Shown here: positions 8,623-16,834 of the stretch, one piece after another | How positions within the stretch are numbered: position 1 is the stretch's first letter | Layout of the letters: every line of letters starts with the position of its first letter | Source of the DNA: Phormidium yuhuli AB48 | GTDB taxonomy: Bacteria > Cyanobacteriota > Cyanobacteriia > Cyanobacteriales > Geitlerinemataceae | Direction of reading: 5' to 3' | Length of the DNA stretch: 51,599 nucleotides | NCBI RefSeq assembly: GCF_023983615.1 | Contig: NZ_CP098612.1 | Location: forward strand, 1-51,599 | Translations under genes and position numbers: made by a program | The notes under the pieces: generated by a model | Database searches by the model: none | What the model saw: the letters and a program-made list of their open reading frames with translations, nothing else | What the model was told of the DNA's origin: nothing

Positions 8623-8650
8623 TTGCAAAGCTAGGGATTTCCCTTATAAT
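8623..8650 (+). promoter_or_regulatory. sigma-70-type promoter of a small RNA
   Basis: TTGCAA at 8623-8628 and a perfect TATAAT at 8645-8650, 16 bases apart. It points away from the primase gene and no start codon with a useful frame follows before the terminator. It is one of the clearest promoters in the window. Confidence 0.65.
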
Positions 8651-8656
8651 TAGGGC

Positions 8657-8778
8657 AATGACCCTCGGGTAAGAGGTATGTGACCACCGAATCTTCTAGC
8701 ATCAGTTCGGTTCTCGTAGTGCCCGCGTAATAGCCCTTTTGGGCGGCAAGCCTCCTACTGGTAATAGGAGGTTTTTGC
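8657..8778 (+). ncRNA. candidate small RNA of about 120 nt
   Basis: Bounded by the promoter at 8623-8650 and an intrinsic terminator at 8751-8776 (CCTCCTA, loop CTGGTAA, TAGGAGG, then TTTTTG). A second small hairpin (GCCC-TTTT-GGGC) is at about 8732-8743. It lies between two replication/recombination genes that are read on the other strand. Candidate roles are copy-number control or a trans-acting RNA; the sequence does not decide. Confidence 0.5.
8751..8776 (+). terminator. intrinsic terminator
   Basis: Seven-bp stem CCTCCTA/TAGGAGG with a 7-base loop followed directly by five T. Ends the candidate small RNA. Confidence 0.75.
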
Positions 8779-8865
8779 TTTTCTGCGTCTGGGCGAAAAC
8801 CTTTATTTCCCTCACAGTTTGCGTAATTCCCCTCACTCTACTGCGAATTAGTCCTAAGTGCAACG

Positions 8866-9858
8866 TTAAATTAGGTCTTCCAAAAGATTCGTTACATTTT
8901 CCTGATGGCCCTGCCGGTTGTCGTCGTACTGCTCCAGGGCGTTGAAGTTCCTATGCCGCGATAATCGCTGCACTTCTCTGAGATTGCCGCCAGTGATATC
9001 CAGAGCGGCTGTAATGCTTGCGTGGCGCAGTCTGTGGGGCGAAACTATCTTCTCAATCCCGGCAAGGTTTGCATAACGGCGAATCAATTTATATAACCCA
9101 TCCCCAGTCATTCTCCCGCCAATATTTAGCCCTTTCGTTCCCACGACCAGAGGTTCTGTCGGTTTTGGGTGGTTGCGGGCCGCCAAATAGTCCTGTATGG
9201 ATGTCAGGGTTTTCTGACCTAATGCCATCCAAATATCTTGCCGACCATAGCCCTTGCCGTAAATCCGTAGGCGCTTATTGGCGGCATCGACATCCCCAAC
9301 GTCACAGGTAACGATTTCGTTACGTCGTAATGCCAGCGTCCAGAATAGTCTCAGAATCACTAAGTCTCGCTTGCCTTTCAACGTGGCGGGGTTAACCGCC
9401 CGCATCATCTGCTCGAATTGCGCCGGCGATATACCGGAGGTGTCGCGGTAGGGGACGACTTTCTCGTTTTCGATGTCCTGTAGCGTGATTTCTGTCAGGT
9501 TTCGCCGCCGCGCATATTGGATGAGCGATCGCAATGCAGCCAGTCTTCGGTTAATGGTGGCCTCAGCCAGCGTCCCTCCAGTTTTCCGATTTGGTCGGGT
9601 CTTCAGATTCTGTTTGTATCGCAAGACCAGAGAAAACGCCTTAGCCTGGGGCAACTGTAGAAATTCTCTAATCAAGCCGTTCGTTGGCTCGGTATCGGGG
9701 TTAGAGGTCGCGAACTGGAAGAAATCTCTCAAGTCCTTGCGATATTCCCGTTTCGTTGTCTCTGACCGCTTATCCATCAGAAGCTCATCCAGGATGTCTT
9801 CCTCGTCCTGAACCATGACAAGTTGGGACTCCTGGACGCTGAGATTGTCTGATGCCAC
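8866..9858 (-). CDS. tyrosine recombinase (phage-integrase family)
   Basis: 330 residues with both domains: SAM-like core-binding part (about 30-125) and catalytic part. The active-site set is complete: R178 (LALRRNE), K202 (GKGYGRQD), H275-x-x-R278 (SPHRLRHA), H302 (LSRHRN) and Y311 (EQYDDN). It cuts and joins DNA at a specific site; on a plasmid it may resolve multimers (XerC-like) or integrate and excise the element. An upstream AT-rich region with partition repeats lies 70 bases before its ATG. No excisionase gene is seen. Confidence 0.93.
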   Translation of the reverse strand: MASDNLSVQESQLVMVQDEEDILDELLMDKRSETTKREYRKDLRDFFQFATSNPDTEPTNGLIREFLQLPQAKAFSLVLRYKQNLKTRPNRKTGGTLAEATINRRLAALRSLIQYARRRNLTEITLQDIENEKVVPYRDTSGISPAQFEQMMRAVNPATLKGKRDLVILRLFWTLALRRNEIVTCDVGDVDAANKRLRIYGKGYGRQDIWMALGQKTLTSIQDYLAARNHPKPTEPLVVGTKGLNIGGRMTGDGLYKLIRRYANLAGIEKIVSPHRLRHASITAALDITGGNLREVQRLSRHRNFNALEQYDDNRQGHQENVTNLLEDLI

Positions 9859-9929
9859 GGTTTTACTGTCTCGCTAATCATGCTTTTCAAGTGTACAAAC
9901 TTTCTTCCCCTCTTAGAATACTTTAGGGG

Positions 9930-10054
9930 ATTAGTCTCTTAAGAACTTAGTCTCTTAGTCTCTCGGGCAAATTTAAGAATCCTGTAATTCTTTACGGGCA
10001 AAGGGTTTGTAGCTCTAAGAACTTAGTCTCTCAAGAACTTAGTCTCTTAATCTC
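9930..10054. repeat. centromere-like repeat clusters upstream of parA
   Basis: The unit CTTAGTCTCTT (and TTAGTCTCTT, CTTAGTCTCTC, CTTAATCTCC variants) occurs at 9930-9964 (three overlapping) and 10022-10054 (three), often separated by AAGAA. Reverse-complement copies follow the parA/RHH genes. The nearest copy is just before the likely parA promoter (TATGCT at 10067), which suggests autoregulation by the RHH protein. Confidence 0.72.
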
Positions 10055-10097
10055 CTAAAATTCTGCTATGCTGGAGCGGTAATAATTCCCTGAGCCT

Positions 10098-10697
10098 ATG
10101 ATTTTGACTGTGGCTTCCTTTAAGGGAGGAGTTGGCAAAACTACTACGGCGCTTCATCTGGCGGCATTTCTCCAGGGTCATGCCTCAACATTGCTGGTGG
10201 ACGGCGATTTGAACCGTTCGGCGTTGCAGTGGGCGGAGGCCGGAAAGCTCCCGTTTCGGGTGTGCGATGAGCGCCAAGGCGTTCGCTATGCCCGTCAGCA
10301 CGAACATATCGTCATTGATACTGCGGCCCGTCCTGAGCCGGAGGATTTGAAGGCGATCGCCAAAGGCTGCGACCTCCTAATTTTGCCCTGTTCCCCCGAT
10401 GCTCTCGCTCTCAGTGCCCTATCTCAGATGGTGGATGCTCTGCAATCCCTCCAGACAAACTATCGAGTGCTGTTGACGTTGACCCCTCCCCGCCCCAGCA
10501 CCGCCGCTGATGATGCTCGGCTTAGTCTCGAAAATGTGGGACTTCCTCTGTTTTCAGGACAGATTCGTCGTCTGGCCGCATTCCAGAAGGCCGCCCTTGC
10601 TGGAGTCCTCGTTTCTCAAGTTCGGGGCGATCGCATGGCCCGCATCGCCTGGAATTGCTATGTCGAAGTTGGTAATGAGTTGCTGGAGTTCGTTTGA
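10098..10697 (+). CDS. parA: ParA-type partition ATPase
   Basis: 199 residues. Deviant Walker A motif FKGGVGKTT at 8-16 (signature lysines K9 and K14), Walker A' LLVDGD at 32-37, and IVIDTAARPE as Walker B. Short, without an N-terminal DNA-binding domain, so it fits type Ib ParA proteins that work with a small ribbon-helix-helix partner. It would move plasmid copies apart on the nucleoid. Its stop overlaps the next start (ATGA at 10694-10699 region), so the two are coupled. Confidence 0.9.
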   Translation: MILTVASFKGGVGKTTTALHLAAFLQGHASTLLVDGDLNRSALQWAEAGKLPFRVCDERQGVRYARQHEHIVIDTAARPEPEDLKAIAKGCDLLILPCSPDALALSALSQMVDALQSLQTNYRVLLTLTPPRPSTAADDARLSLENVGLPLFSGQIRRLAAFQKAALAGVLVSQVRGDRMARIAWNCYVEVGNELLEFV

Positions 10698-10906
10698 TGG
10701 CTAAATCAAAATTCGATGATATTCTCAATGCTCGAAATTCTAAGCCAAAGGCAAAGAGCAGGGACAATCAGTATATAAAGGCAGGGTTTTATATACCTAG
10801 AGACTTACATCGCAAGCTAAAGGCCTTCTCCGTTCAGGAAGACCGGGATATGAGCGAGGTTCTCACGACTATCTTGGAAGACTTCTTCGATGACCTGGGT
10901 TCTTAA
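10697..10906 (+). CDS. ribbon-helix-helix centromere-binding protein (ParB-like partner)
   Basis: 69 residues from ATG 10697, overlapping the parA stop. A basic disordered N-terminus (AKSKFDDILNARNSKPKAKSRDN) precedes a ribbon-helix-helix core: beta strand IKAGFYIP, helix RDLHRKLKAFSVQED, turn, helix DMSEVLTTILEDFFDDL. This is the layout of type Ib ParB/ParG proteins: an N-terminal tail that acts on ParA and a C-terminal DNA-binding dimer. It should bind the CTTAGTCTCTT repeats on both sides. Confidence 0.85.
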   Translation: MAKSKFDDILNARNSKPKAKSRDNQYIKAGFYIPRDLHRKLKAFSVQEDRDMSEVLTTILEDFFDDLGS

Positions 10907-11036
10907 GAGACTAAGTTCTTAAGAGACTAAGAGACTAGATTGAACTTGGGACGGCAAAAGCCCTTTAAAATCAAGGGTTTTACAGCTTTCTGTATCTGAC
11001 AAGTTAGGGGATTAAGAGACTAAGAGATTAGGGGAC
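10899..11036. repeat. centromere-like repeats downstream of the partition genes
   Basis: AAGAGACTAAG and close variants at 10905-10938 (three copies, TTCTTAAGAGACTAAG twice then AAGAGACTAGA) and 11012-11035 (two or three). They are the reverse complement of the upstream clusters, so the cassette is bracketed by inverted clusters. The last ones run into the 3' end of the next minus-strand gene. Confidence 0.7.
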
Positions 11037-11370
11037 TGGGGTTTTTCCGTTTCTTGAGCAGGTTGCGCTGCCGGCCCGTTTTGGCGATGGACACCTGGCT
11101 TTTTTGGTTTTCGATGCCGACATCATCGCCGATTGCCAGCAGGATTTGCTTGGCCGTGTTCGGGTGGATACCCACAGCCTCGGCCAGTTCCTGATACGTC
11201 ATGCCATTCGGGGCATTCTCCAATTCTTCTATCAGTGCGATCGCCGTTAGGATAGACCGGCTATGTTGCAGGAGTTCTGTGACAAACTCCCGGTCGTTAA
11301 CCCTAAGCTCACGGAATTTCTGGAGAAGCTGTCCACTGGCTCGAAGCCGGTCAATAGTGTCTTGGTTCAT
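11020..11370 (-). CDS. helix-turn-helix protein of plasmid type
   Basis: 116 residues. Middle part MTYQELAEAVGIHPNTAKQILLAIG (about 57-81) is a clear helix-turn-helix like those of MarR/IclR winged domains; the first half is helical (TELLQHSRSILTAIALIEEL). Lysine/arginine-rich tail. It is convergent with the partition cassette and divergent from the leader of CRISPR array 1. Probably a transcription regulator; its target is unknown. Confidence 0.62.
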   Translation of the reverse strand: MNQDTIDRLRASGQLLQKFRELRVNDREFVTELLQHSRSILTAIALIEELENAPNGMTYQELAEAVGIHPNTAKQILLAIGDDVGIENQKSQVSIAKTGRQRNLLKKRKNPSPLIS

Positions 11371-11682
11371 CGGGGGAAAAGTAACTGTCCCCTTTCAGGG
11401 TACGATACTCCCAGCAGCCAAGGAGACAATATGAAGTTTTGTACAAACAGTCGCGTTCTTCCGAAAAAGCGAGGAATTAGCAGAAAATGAGGACTTTAGG
11501 TTTTCTTAAGGCAAGAGAAGGTTGACAGGTCTTGGCAAACCTTGTACCTTTAAGTAGTGCGCTAAACCTAATGTTTTCAGTCGCCTTTCAAATCCTTATG
11601 GTTGGGACGTAACGGAATGTTAAGTACGTTCGCGCAAATGAACCTTGAAAACTCGACACAGCAATGGTTTCAAACCCATAGG
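11371..11682 (+). promoter_or_regulatory. leader region of CRISPR array 1
   Basis: About 310 bases without a convincing gene. The last 45 bases (GAACCTTGAAAACTC... to the first repeat) match the look of cyanobacterial CRISPR leaders. Array polarity (degenerate repeats at the far end, repeat ending in GGAAAC) puts the leader here. Confidence 0.6.
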
Positions 11683-12705
11683 GTCTTTCCCTACCTTTTC
11701 CCCGCAAGGGGACGGAAACGTCTCTCGCGAGATGTCACCTCAAGAGGGTTATGACAGTCTTTCCCTACCTTTTCCCCGCAAGGGGACGGAAACGCTCTTC
11801 GACGGGGTCCCAATCGATCATCATCAAATGTCTTTCCCTACCTTTTCCCCGCAAGGGGACGGAAACAGGTCAGCCCATAGTTTGTTCGAGATACCCTCGA
11901 CCCCGAAGGTCTTTCCCTACCTTTTCCCCGCAAGGGGACGGAAACCCTCTGGAACTCCTGCCAAGAGAAACAGGAGTTCCAGAGACGTCTTTCCCTACCT
12001 TTTCCCCGCAAGGGGACGGAAACACTTCTCGATCGTAATGAGTGAGTTCTCGGTAGATCGTCTTTCCCTACCTTTTCCCCGCAAGGGGACGGAAACACTT
12101 GGATTAGAGTTTCCTCTTCAAGATCTCGAAAGATGTCTTTCCCTACCTTTTCCCCGCAAGGGGACGGAAACTTTGCCCTGGAGTTGCAGGCTGGCGGTGA
12201 GCTCCGCGTAGTCTTTCCCTACCTTTTCCCCGCAAGGGGACGGAAACCTTGACGTGGGCTTCTCGTCTAGAATGGCTGTAGCAAGTCTTTCCCTACCTTT
12301 TCCCCGCAAGGGGACGGAAACATGAGCAAGGTTAACAACCTTACTAGGGTTGGCCCCGATAGCATTACATAGAAGTCTTTCCCTACCTTTTCCCCGCAAG
12401 GGGACGGAAACATGGTCGTTGAACCATCTTCGTTCAACGACAGGACAAGTCTTTCCCTACCTTTTCCCCGCAAGGGGACGGAAACAAGACGACACCTGCT
12501 TTAGCTTCTGAGGGGTAACAGTCTTTCCCTACCTTTTCCCCGCAAGGGGACGGAAACGTTATGTTGATACCCGACTTCCTTCCCGTTCTCCACGTCTTTC
12601 CCTACCTTTTCCCCGCAAGGGGACGGAAACCGTTAATGCCGTTGCCAAACGCAAGCGCAAACAACGACGTCTTTCCCTACCTTTTCCCCGCAAGGGGACG
12701 GAAAC
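11683..12705 (+). CRISPR. CRISPR array 1, 14 intact 37-bp repeats
   Basis: Repeat starts GTCTTTCCCTACC, has the stem CCCC-GCAA-GGGG and ends ACGGAAAC, the 8-base tag expected on crRNA. Copies start at 11683, 11757, 11830, 11909, 11987, 12060, 12135, 12211, 12285, 12375, 12449, 12521, 12594 and 12669. Spacers are mostly 35-41 bases, with one of 53 (12322-12374). A further intact copy at 13258 is cut off by two small genes. No cas gene is adjacent. Confidence 0.98.
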
Positions 12706-12792
12706 TTGCGTGGGAGAAGAGACAGCAAGCCGTATTCGGGGTTTATGTTGTGAGTTATTCTCTAAAGGGATTTACCCCCTAACACAGGAGTC

Positions 12793-13110
12793 ATGAAAAT
12801 CTGGAAGTCAAAAGCCTTGAGGCTAACCATCACCTACCCCGATGGCCCCGAGCCATTCCCCGCTGATAAACTCACGGTTAGGTCGGATGATGACCCATTC
12901 CTCGCGGATATGGCCCGCGAGGAAATAATCAACGCTCAGCTATATGGGTTCCCCGTGGACAAGGGAGGCGAGTTTGTCCCTTGGGAGATAGATGGTGTTA
13001 TCTCAGGTGTCTTTCATGATTCCTTCCGTGATTCGGGGGGTAACGGGTTTGAGCTTGTCCAAGGGGCGATCGCCCCCAAGCCTGAGTTACCCGAGGGGGC
13101 TGTACCTTAA
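12793..13110 (+). CDS. small hypothetical protein inserted in CRISPR array 1
   Basis: 105 residues, ATG preceded by AGGAG. Acidic, no membrane segment or known motif (MKIWKSKALRLTITYPDGPEPFPADKL...). It lies between the 14th and 15th repeats, in a 552-base stretch that replaces a spacer. TAATG overlap with the next gene. Unknown function. Confidence 0.6.
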   Translation: MKIWKSKALRLTITYPDGPEPFPADKLTVRSDDDPFLADMAREEIINAQLYGFPVDKGGEFVPWEIDGVISGVFHDSFRDSGGNGFELVQGAIAPKPELPEGAVP

Positions 13111-13304
13111 TGAGCAATAATATCCAACCCTTAAAAGATTGGTGGGGCGATCGCCCGGCTCGACCCCCCGGTTCCATACTCCCCCAATACCAGTCAATGA
13201 ACCTAGGGGGTAATCCTGGGGGTAAGCTGAGCAATCAGCAAGTCCTCAGCCAAGCCAGTCTTTCCCTACCTTTTCCCCGCAAGGGGACGGAAACTTTGCA
13301 ATGA
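13110..13304 (+). CDS. short protein whose C-terminus is coded by a CRISPR repeat
   Basis: 64 residues starting in the TAATG overlap with the gene before. The first 49 residues are proline/glycine-rich (KDWWGDRPARPPGSILPQYQSM). The last 14 (SLPFPRKGTETLQ region) are the translation of the repeat at 13258-13294. The true 3' end may have been lost when this stretch joined the array, so this may be a truncated gene. Confidence 0.45.
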   Translation: MSNNIQPLKDWWGDRPARPPGSILPQYQSMNLGGNPGGKLSNQQVLSQASLSLPFPRKGTETLQ

Positions 13305-13443
13305 CAACGTGCCGGAATACCCGAGCGGCAATTGAGTGATTCCTTATATCTTCCCCGCGAGGGGATGGAAACCTCACTAATTTCGTTGTTGGTTTTCCCA
13401 TTTAACCAAGTTTTTCTATATTTATCCCCGTAAGGGGACGAAC
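13258..13443 (+). CRISPR. end of CRISPR array 1: one intact and two degenerate repeats
   Basis: Intact copy at 13258-13294. Degenerate copies at about 13335-13371 (CTTCCCCGCGAGGGGATGGAAAC) keeps the stem and tail, and at about 13408-13442 keeps only TATCCCCGTAAGGGGACG. Decay towards the right supports a plus-strand array with its leader at left. Confidence 0.9.
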
Positions 13444-13651
13444 GAATGAGGTTTTGGTTGGTGAGTATTTCGGAGCGAAGCTCAAGACTAAGCTCTGTAA
13501 ACACCGATTTGTGTTCTGAGGCTCGATGCCTTATTGGGTAAGGGTTAGGGCAGTTTGGCGCTAGGTCAATCAATCGGCAGAGGAATGGTATTTCTTCAGC
13601 CTCGCATGACCCTGCTGTAATCCTCTCCCCATAAGGACTATAATCGGAACT
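13444..13651 (+). promoter_or_regulatory. leader region of CRISPR array 2
   Basis: Non-coding stretch between the decayed end of array 1 and the first repeat of array 2. A TATAAT at 13639-13644 lies just before the first repeat. No gene is supported. Confidence 0.45.
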
Positions 13652-14966
13652 GTCTCCACTCGCTGGAGATGTTATTGGATTGGAAACCCTTCCATATCTA
13701 GGTTGTCAGTGTTTGCCTCAAAAAAAGTCTCCACTCGCTGGAGATGTTATTGGATTGGAAACCATAGCCTTCGAGCTCGAGGATGATCATTTCACACGCC
13801 GTCTCCACTCGCTGGAGATGTTATTGGATTGGAAACAGGATGTCCTCGCGGGGAACTGATGCTCCCATCTGGAGATTGTCTCCACTCGCTGGAGATGTTA
13901 TTGGATTGGAAACAACAGCCTTCTTAATGTAATCTATTCTTTGCTCTGAAGGTCTCCACTCGCTGGAGATGTTATTGGATTGGAAACTCGTCTGGGGTAA
14001 GTTCGCACCGCGCATCAACCGTCACGTCTCCACTCGCTGGAGATGTTATTGGATTGGAAACCTTGTTCAATCAGTTGTTCTCTGTACATTTTTGCCTCGG
14101 TCTCCACTCGCTGGAGATGTTATTGGATTGGAAACCTGAACATCAAGCCTGTGCAAAACGATCTTAATGAAATCGTATTTGCGTCTCCACTCGCTGGAGA
14201 TGTTATTGGATTGGAAACTTCCCGCCGACCTTGCGGCCTTTCTGCCCCCGCATTAAACGCTTGGTCTCCACTCGCTGGAGATGTTATTGGATTGGAAACA
14301 ATTTGATTTGCTGATGTGGGTTTTGTCCCACATGGTCTCCACTCGCTGGAGATGTTATTGGATTGGAAACTATAGTACCGGCAGGTTGTTATCGTAGGCC
14401 AGCCTTGTCTCCACTCGCTGGAGATGTTATTGGATTGGAAACTCTAGCATCCACCTATCCACGAGTTTGTGGCCTAGGTTGGTCTCCACTCGCTGGAGAT
14501 GTTATTGGATTGGAAACCGTTCCACCAAGCCTCTATAGGAGACTCGATGTCGAACCCGTCTCCACTCGCTGGAGATGTTATTGGATTGGAAACATTATCA
14601 CCGCTATTAAAGCGGTGATCTTCTCTTCGTCTCCACTCGCTGGAGATGTTATTGGATTGGAAACAGATTTTCCCATTGCGCTTGATAGCGCAATCCAGGG
14701 TAGTCTCCACTCGCTGGAGATGTTATTGGATTGGAAACAACGCCCCATTGGGGAGGAATCCATCCACCACATCACGGTCTCCACTCGCTGGAGATGTTAT
14801 TGGATTGGAAACCTAGTCGGAACCCCACTAGATTTCGCTCACTGTCCGTGAGGGTCTCCACTCGCTGGAGATGTTATTGGATTGGAAACAAGGAATTGAG
14901 GGGAATCTCAGCCCCCATAGACTTGAGTGCGTCTCCACTCGCTGGAGATATTATTTAGTTGCAAAT
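13652..14966 (+). CRISPR. CRISPR array 2, 17 intact 36-bp repeats plus one degenerate
   Basis: Repeat starts GTCTCCACTCGCTGGAGATG and ends GATTGGAAAC; the stem CTCCA...TGGAG is internal. Copies start at 13652, 13727, 13801, 13878, 13952, 14026, 14100, 14183, 14264, 14335, 14407, 14482, 14558, 14629, 14703, 14777 and 14854; the last one at 14931 has a changed 3' half. Spacers 35-47 bases. Different repeat family from array 1 but same strand. Confidence 0.98.
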
Positions 14967-15238
14967 TGTAAGAAAAACTAATACAATGTACCCGAGCTAA
15001 TCATTTTCACCTGTTGGAGATGTCGTTAGCTTGAAAGCAATTCTCTTTTACCTAGCCGTCACATAAGACGGCCTAATGTAGATGCTTACCGTTCATGGGG
15101 TATTCTACAGGTTGTTCTTGAAAGCTGGGTAAGGGAGGATTTGTTTTCTCGGTTCATCCAACACGAGTTTTTTCCTACCTTCTTCCCCGCAAGGGGATAA
15201 TTTCGCTTTAGGGGGAGCATTCCCCCAGTACGAGTCAC
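14967..15238 (+). other. decayed repeat remnants after array 2
   Basis: At about 15009-15042 a diverged copy of the array 2 repeat (TTGGAGATGTCGTTAGCTTGAAAG) and at about 15168-15200 a diverged copy of the array 1 repeat (TTCCTACCTTCTTCCCCGCA, then AGGGGAT). No gene is seen. Old array ends of both families are side by side here. Confidence 0.6.
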
Positions 15239-15790
15239 TTAAATCTTGGGAAACGGCTGGCCCCAGAACTCCCAGCATTCCTTATTAAACGGCGGTTGCC
15301 ATTTCTGTATCAGGGCTTTCTCCAGGGTTTGGCGTGGTTTCCGTTCTGCGGGCGCACTAAGCCAGAATGCGATCGCCGCTCCAGACCGTTGCCCATTCCG
15401 ATACAACAGTGAGGCATAACGGCTGAGATAATCCTTACAATCATGTTCCCCACGCCATCGCCGTTCATGATTCTTCGATTCGCCGATATATAAAACTATT
15501 GGTACAAATAAATCCGTGACGAAGTAAATGCAGGGATGGCCCAGAGTTTTTCGGGGCATTCGGTAAAAGCTGAGGTTCTGATAGCCCAACGTGTAGGGGT
15601 TGATGGTGTCGGGGTCGATGGTCGGTTCCCCCAGGTCAAAGAGGCTGGTCTGTTTTGGTGATGGTGTTTTCAGAGCTTGGCGCTGATAGTTCGCAATCCG
15701 CCCCTGCCATTCGACCAGTTGAGCGCCCGTCATTTCTTGCCGGATTGGACGATTGTATGGAGTGTCAAATAAACTCAGTTGTTTGTTCAT
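15239..15790 (-). CDS. GIY-YIG domain protein
   Basis: 183 residues. The C-terminal part carries the GIY-YIG fold: IYFVTDLF (first strand, IYF for GIY) at about 94-101, LYIGES (YIG) at about 107-112, then the conserved R and H (ERRWRGEHDCKDYL) and a late NKE with the catalytic-type glutamate. These are nucleases of the UvrC/homing endonuclease fold. The N-terminal 80 residues contain two SLFD segments (QLSLFDTP, QTSLFDLG), like clamp- or partner-binding peptides. It sits directly after the CRISPR remnants. Confidence 0.72.
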   Translation of the reverse strand: MNKQLSLFDTPYNRPIRQEMTGAQLVEWQGRIANYQRQALKTPSPKQTSLFDLGEPTIDPDTINPYTLGYQNLSFYRMPRKTLGHPCIYFVTDLFVPIVLYIGESKNHERRWRGEHDCKDYLSRYASLLYRNGQRSGAAIAFWLSAPAERKPRQTLEKALIQKWQPPFNKECWEFWGQPFPKI

Positions 15791-15904
15791 TTATGGATGT
15801 CTGGGCTTAGGATTATCTTATCTACGATACCAATAAATCTGGTAGAATTACTGGTGGCTGACGAAAACTATTGATATACTAATGATAGGTTTTCTAGGAT
15901 AGTT

Positions 15905-16834
15905 ATGGATGAGAAGAAAATTTGGAAACAAAACTTAGTTCGGGCGCAAGAGGGCGACTTGTATAAACATCTGACCCAACGACGATTTCATAAAATTGGA
16001 GGATATGGACGATTTGATAGAGCCATTGCAGCAATATCAGCTTTGCTACAAGCTACAGTGAGAATGAAGCTGAAATTTATTCAAAGAGATGCAGGGCTTC
16101 ATCTTGGATGCCAGTTATTTGCTGATTTAATTATGACACCAAATTTCCCTGTGTTAGCAATTGATAGGACTTTATTAACTGCTCTGGAACAAACAGCAGT
16201 TCCACCAGATATTTTTACACTTAAGCCCGTTCTCAAAACAGGGTTGATTCTGCTGCCCCAAAAGACAATTCAGACACCGGATGGGGATTGGATTGACTGG
16301 ATTGCCTTTCGTCATGCTGAAGCAGGTCAGCTATTGACTTCATTACAGACAGCAGAGGGAATCAACCGTCCTACACGAATGGCAGAAGATTCAATTGGCT
16401 GGGCCACTCAACCATCGGTCGTCACTTGGGCTTCAAATCAGCCACTTAGCCGATGGGCTGATGAGGAAGCTCCGCCAATGTTTGGGGGAGATGTGACTGA
16501 CCAGGCATTATCCCTGCGCTTGTCAACGCTACTGGCCAATTTCTTGCTCTATCTTCAAACTTATCCGCAGGATATCCAGCCTGAGAATAATGCCACCGGG
16601 TTCAGTTCGGCAACCCAGAACACGAAACGGCGATCGCCCAAAATCTTATTCCCCCGCTGGGTCGGTCGAGGATATAAACAGCCTCAAGAGCGGCCGTCCC
16701 AGGGCCGCCATAGAAAACACACCTCACCTCAACCTCATTGGCGACGGGGCCATTGGCGGCGCGTTCCCGTCGGGAAAGGTCGGAAGGGTCGTGAATGGCG
16801 CTGGATAAAACCTGTACTCGTGAACCTCGAATGA
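15905..16834 (+). CDS. hypothetical protein with a basic HWRRGHWR tail
   Basis: 309 residues. N-terminal 240 residues are globular (TQRRFHKIGGYGRFDRAIAAISALLQATVRMKLK...) with no catalytic motif I recognise. The last 45 residues are very basic: PHWRRGHWRRVPVGKGRKGREWRWIKPVLVN, a tail that I have seen in plasmid and phage proteins of unknown role and that probably binds nucleic acid. ATG preceded by AGGAT. Overlaps the next gene by 4 bases. Confidence 0.7.
   Translation: MDEKKIWKQNLVRAQEGDLYKHLTQRRFHKIGGYGRFDRAIAAISALLQATVRMKLKFIQRDAGLHLGCQLFADLIMTPNFPVLAIDRTLLTALEQTAVPPDIFTLKPVLKTGLILLPQKTIQTPDGDWIDWIAFRHAEAGQLLTSLQTAEGINRPTRMAEDSIGWATQPSVVTWASNQPLSRWADEEAPPMFGGDVTDQALSLRLSTLLANFLLYLQTYPQDIQPENNATGFSSATQNTKRRSPKILFPRWVGRGYKQPQERPSQGRHRKHTSPQPHWRRGHWRRVPVGKGRKGREWRWIKPVLVNLE

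Noticed and set aside
10697-10906. RHH protein as an antitoxin
   Set aside because: No toxin gene follows; overlap with parA and flanking repeats fit a centromere-binding partner better.
11645-12782. Reading frames across CRISPR array 1 on both strands
   Set aside because: They consist of translated repeats and spacers; period of about 75 bases shows it is an array.
13821-14958. Reading frames across CRISPR array 2
   Set aside because: Same reason; the repeat happens to stay open in several frames.
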